Positions 5,767-5,992 of a DNA stretch of 5,992 bases are shown piece by piece. Location: assembly GCA_013696945.1 (NCBI GenBank), contig JACCXQ010000168.1:1-5992 (forward strand), written 5' to 3'. Numbering within the stretch: position 1 is the first letter of the stretch; each line of letters opens with the position of its first letter. The position numbers were made by a program, and so were the translations under genes. The DNA is from Chloroflexota bacterium. GTDB taxonomy: Bacteria; Chloroflexota; Limnocylindria; Limnocylindrales; CSP1-4. The notes under the pieces were generated by a model that did no database searches, had not been told where the DNA came from, and was given only the letters and a program-made list of their open reading frames with translations.

Positions 5767-5788
5767 CCCTGCGTGTCGTGATGCCGTG

Positions 5789-5992
5789 TCAGTCGGTCAG
5801 CTGGAACGTGACCGTCTGGTTCTGCGTGCCACCGGCGACGTCCGTGCCGATCACCTTGATCGAGACTGGACCAGTCGTGCCGCCGGACTTGAAGGTCACG
5901 GTGACCTTGAACTTCTTGCTCGAGTACCGCATCGGATAGCCGGTGTACATCGACAGTCCGGGCTGGCGGATCTCGAACCTGGGCCAACCGGT
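5789..5992 (-). CDS. C-terminus of a probable extracellular beta-sandwich (Ig-like) protein, 5' end outside window
   Basis: The minus-strand frame is open from the right edge to a TGA at 5791-5789, giving 67 residues with no start in view. The sequence is beta-rich: alternating hydrophobics in KKFKVTVTFKSGG and GPVSIKVIGTDVAGGTQ, ending QTVTFQLTD. This resembles the last strands of bacterial Ig-like or similar surface domains, where GTDxxGxTQ and a closing TVTFxLT strand are common. No catalytic motif, sortase signal or terminal membrane helix is visible. The exact family is not recognised. Its stop is followed by a strong terminator, so it is the last gene of its own transcript and not part of the glycosyltransferase operon. 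An independent sign that the frame is real is the good terminator placed just after the stop. Confidence 0.7.
   Translation of the reverse strand, partial: TGWPRFEIRQPGLSMYTGYPMRYSSKKFKVTVTFKSGGTTGPVSIKVIGTDVAGGTQNQTVTFQLTD

Overview
The window is a GC-rich (about 70% by eye), densely packed stretch of a bacterial chromosome devoted mostly to glycan synthesis. Base composition, GTG/TTG starts, scarce Shine-Dalgarno sequences and possible leaderless promoters (TAGnCT hexamers 6-7 nt before start codons) suit a high-GC lineage such as Chloroflexota or Actinomycetota. The protein with repeated QGGA motifs resembles proteins I associate with Chloroflexota, but this is an impression, and the phylum cannot be fixed from this window alone.

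Layout. Left, plus strand: the C-terminal part of a nucleotide-sugar dehydrogenase (1-537), then a DUF354 protein (541-1545) in the same frame after one stop codon and one sense codon. These meet, tail to tail, a minus-strand pair: a QGGA-repeat protein (3430-2879) followed by a GT-B glycosyltransferase (2882-1542), joined by a TTGA start/stop overlap. Further right is a second minus-strand pair: a Dpm1-like polyprenyl-phosphate sugar synthase (5656-4841) followed by a second GT-B glycosyltransferase (4844-3567), joined by a GTGA overlap. At the right edge is the C-terminus of a probable extracellular beta-sandwich protein (minus strand), ended by a strong hairpin terminator. The largest gene-poor gaps are 132-136 bp; they hold possible promoters, the terminator, one inverted repeat and a doubtful 40-codon ORF.

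How the genes may work together. The dehydrogenase would make a UDP-hexosaminuronic acid, the two GT-B enzymes would transfer sugars from nucleotide donors, and the Dpm1-like enzyme would charge a polyprenyl phosphate carrier with mannose or a similar sugar for use on the outer face of the membrane. DUF354 has a GT-B/UDP-GlcNAc 2-epimerase-like architecture and probably also handles an activated sugar, but its reaction is unknown. The least understood gene is the QGGA-repeat protein: a low-complexity N-terminus, a 15-residue repeat likely to form a beta-solenoid, and a hydrophobic C-terminal tail, coupled to a glycosyltransferase. I see no mobile element, CRISPR array, tRNA, rRNA or defence system.
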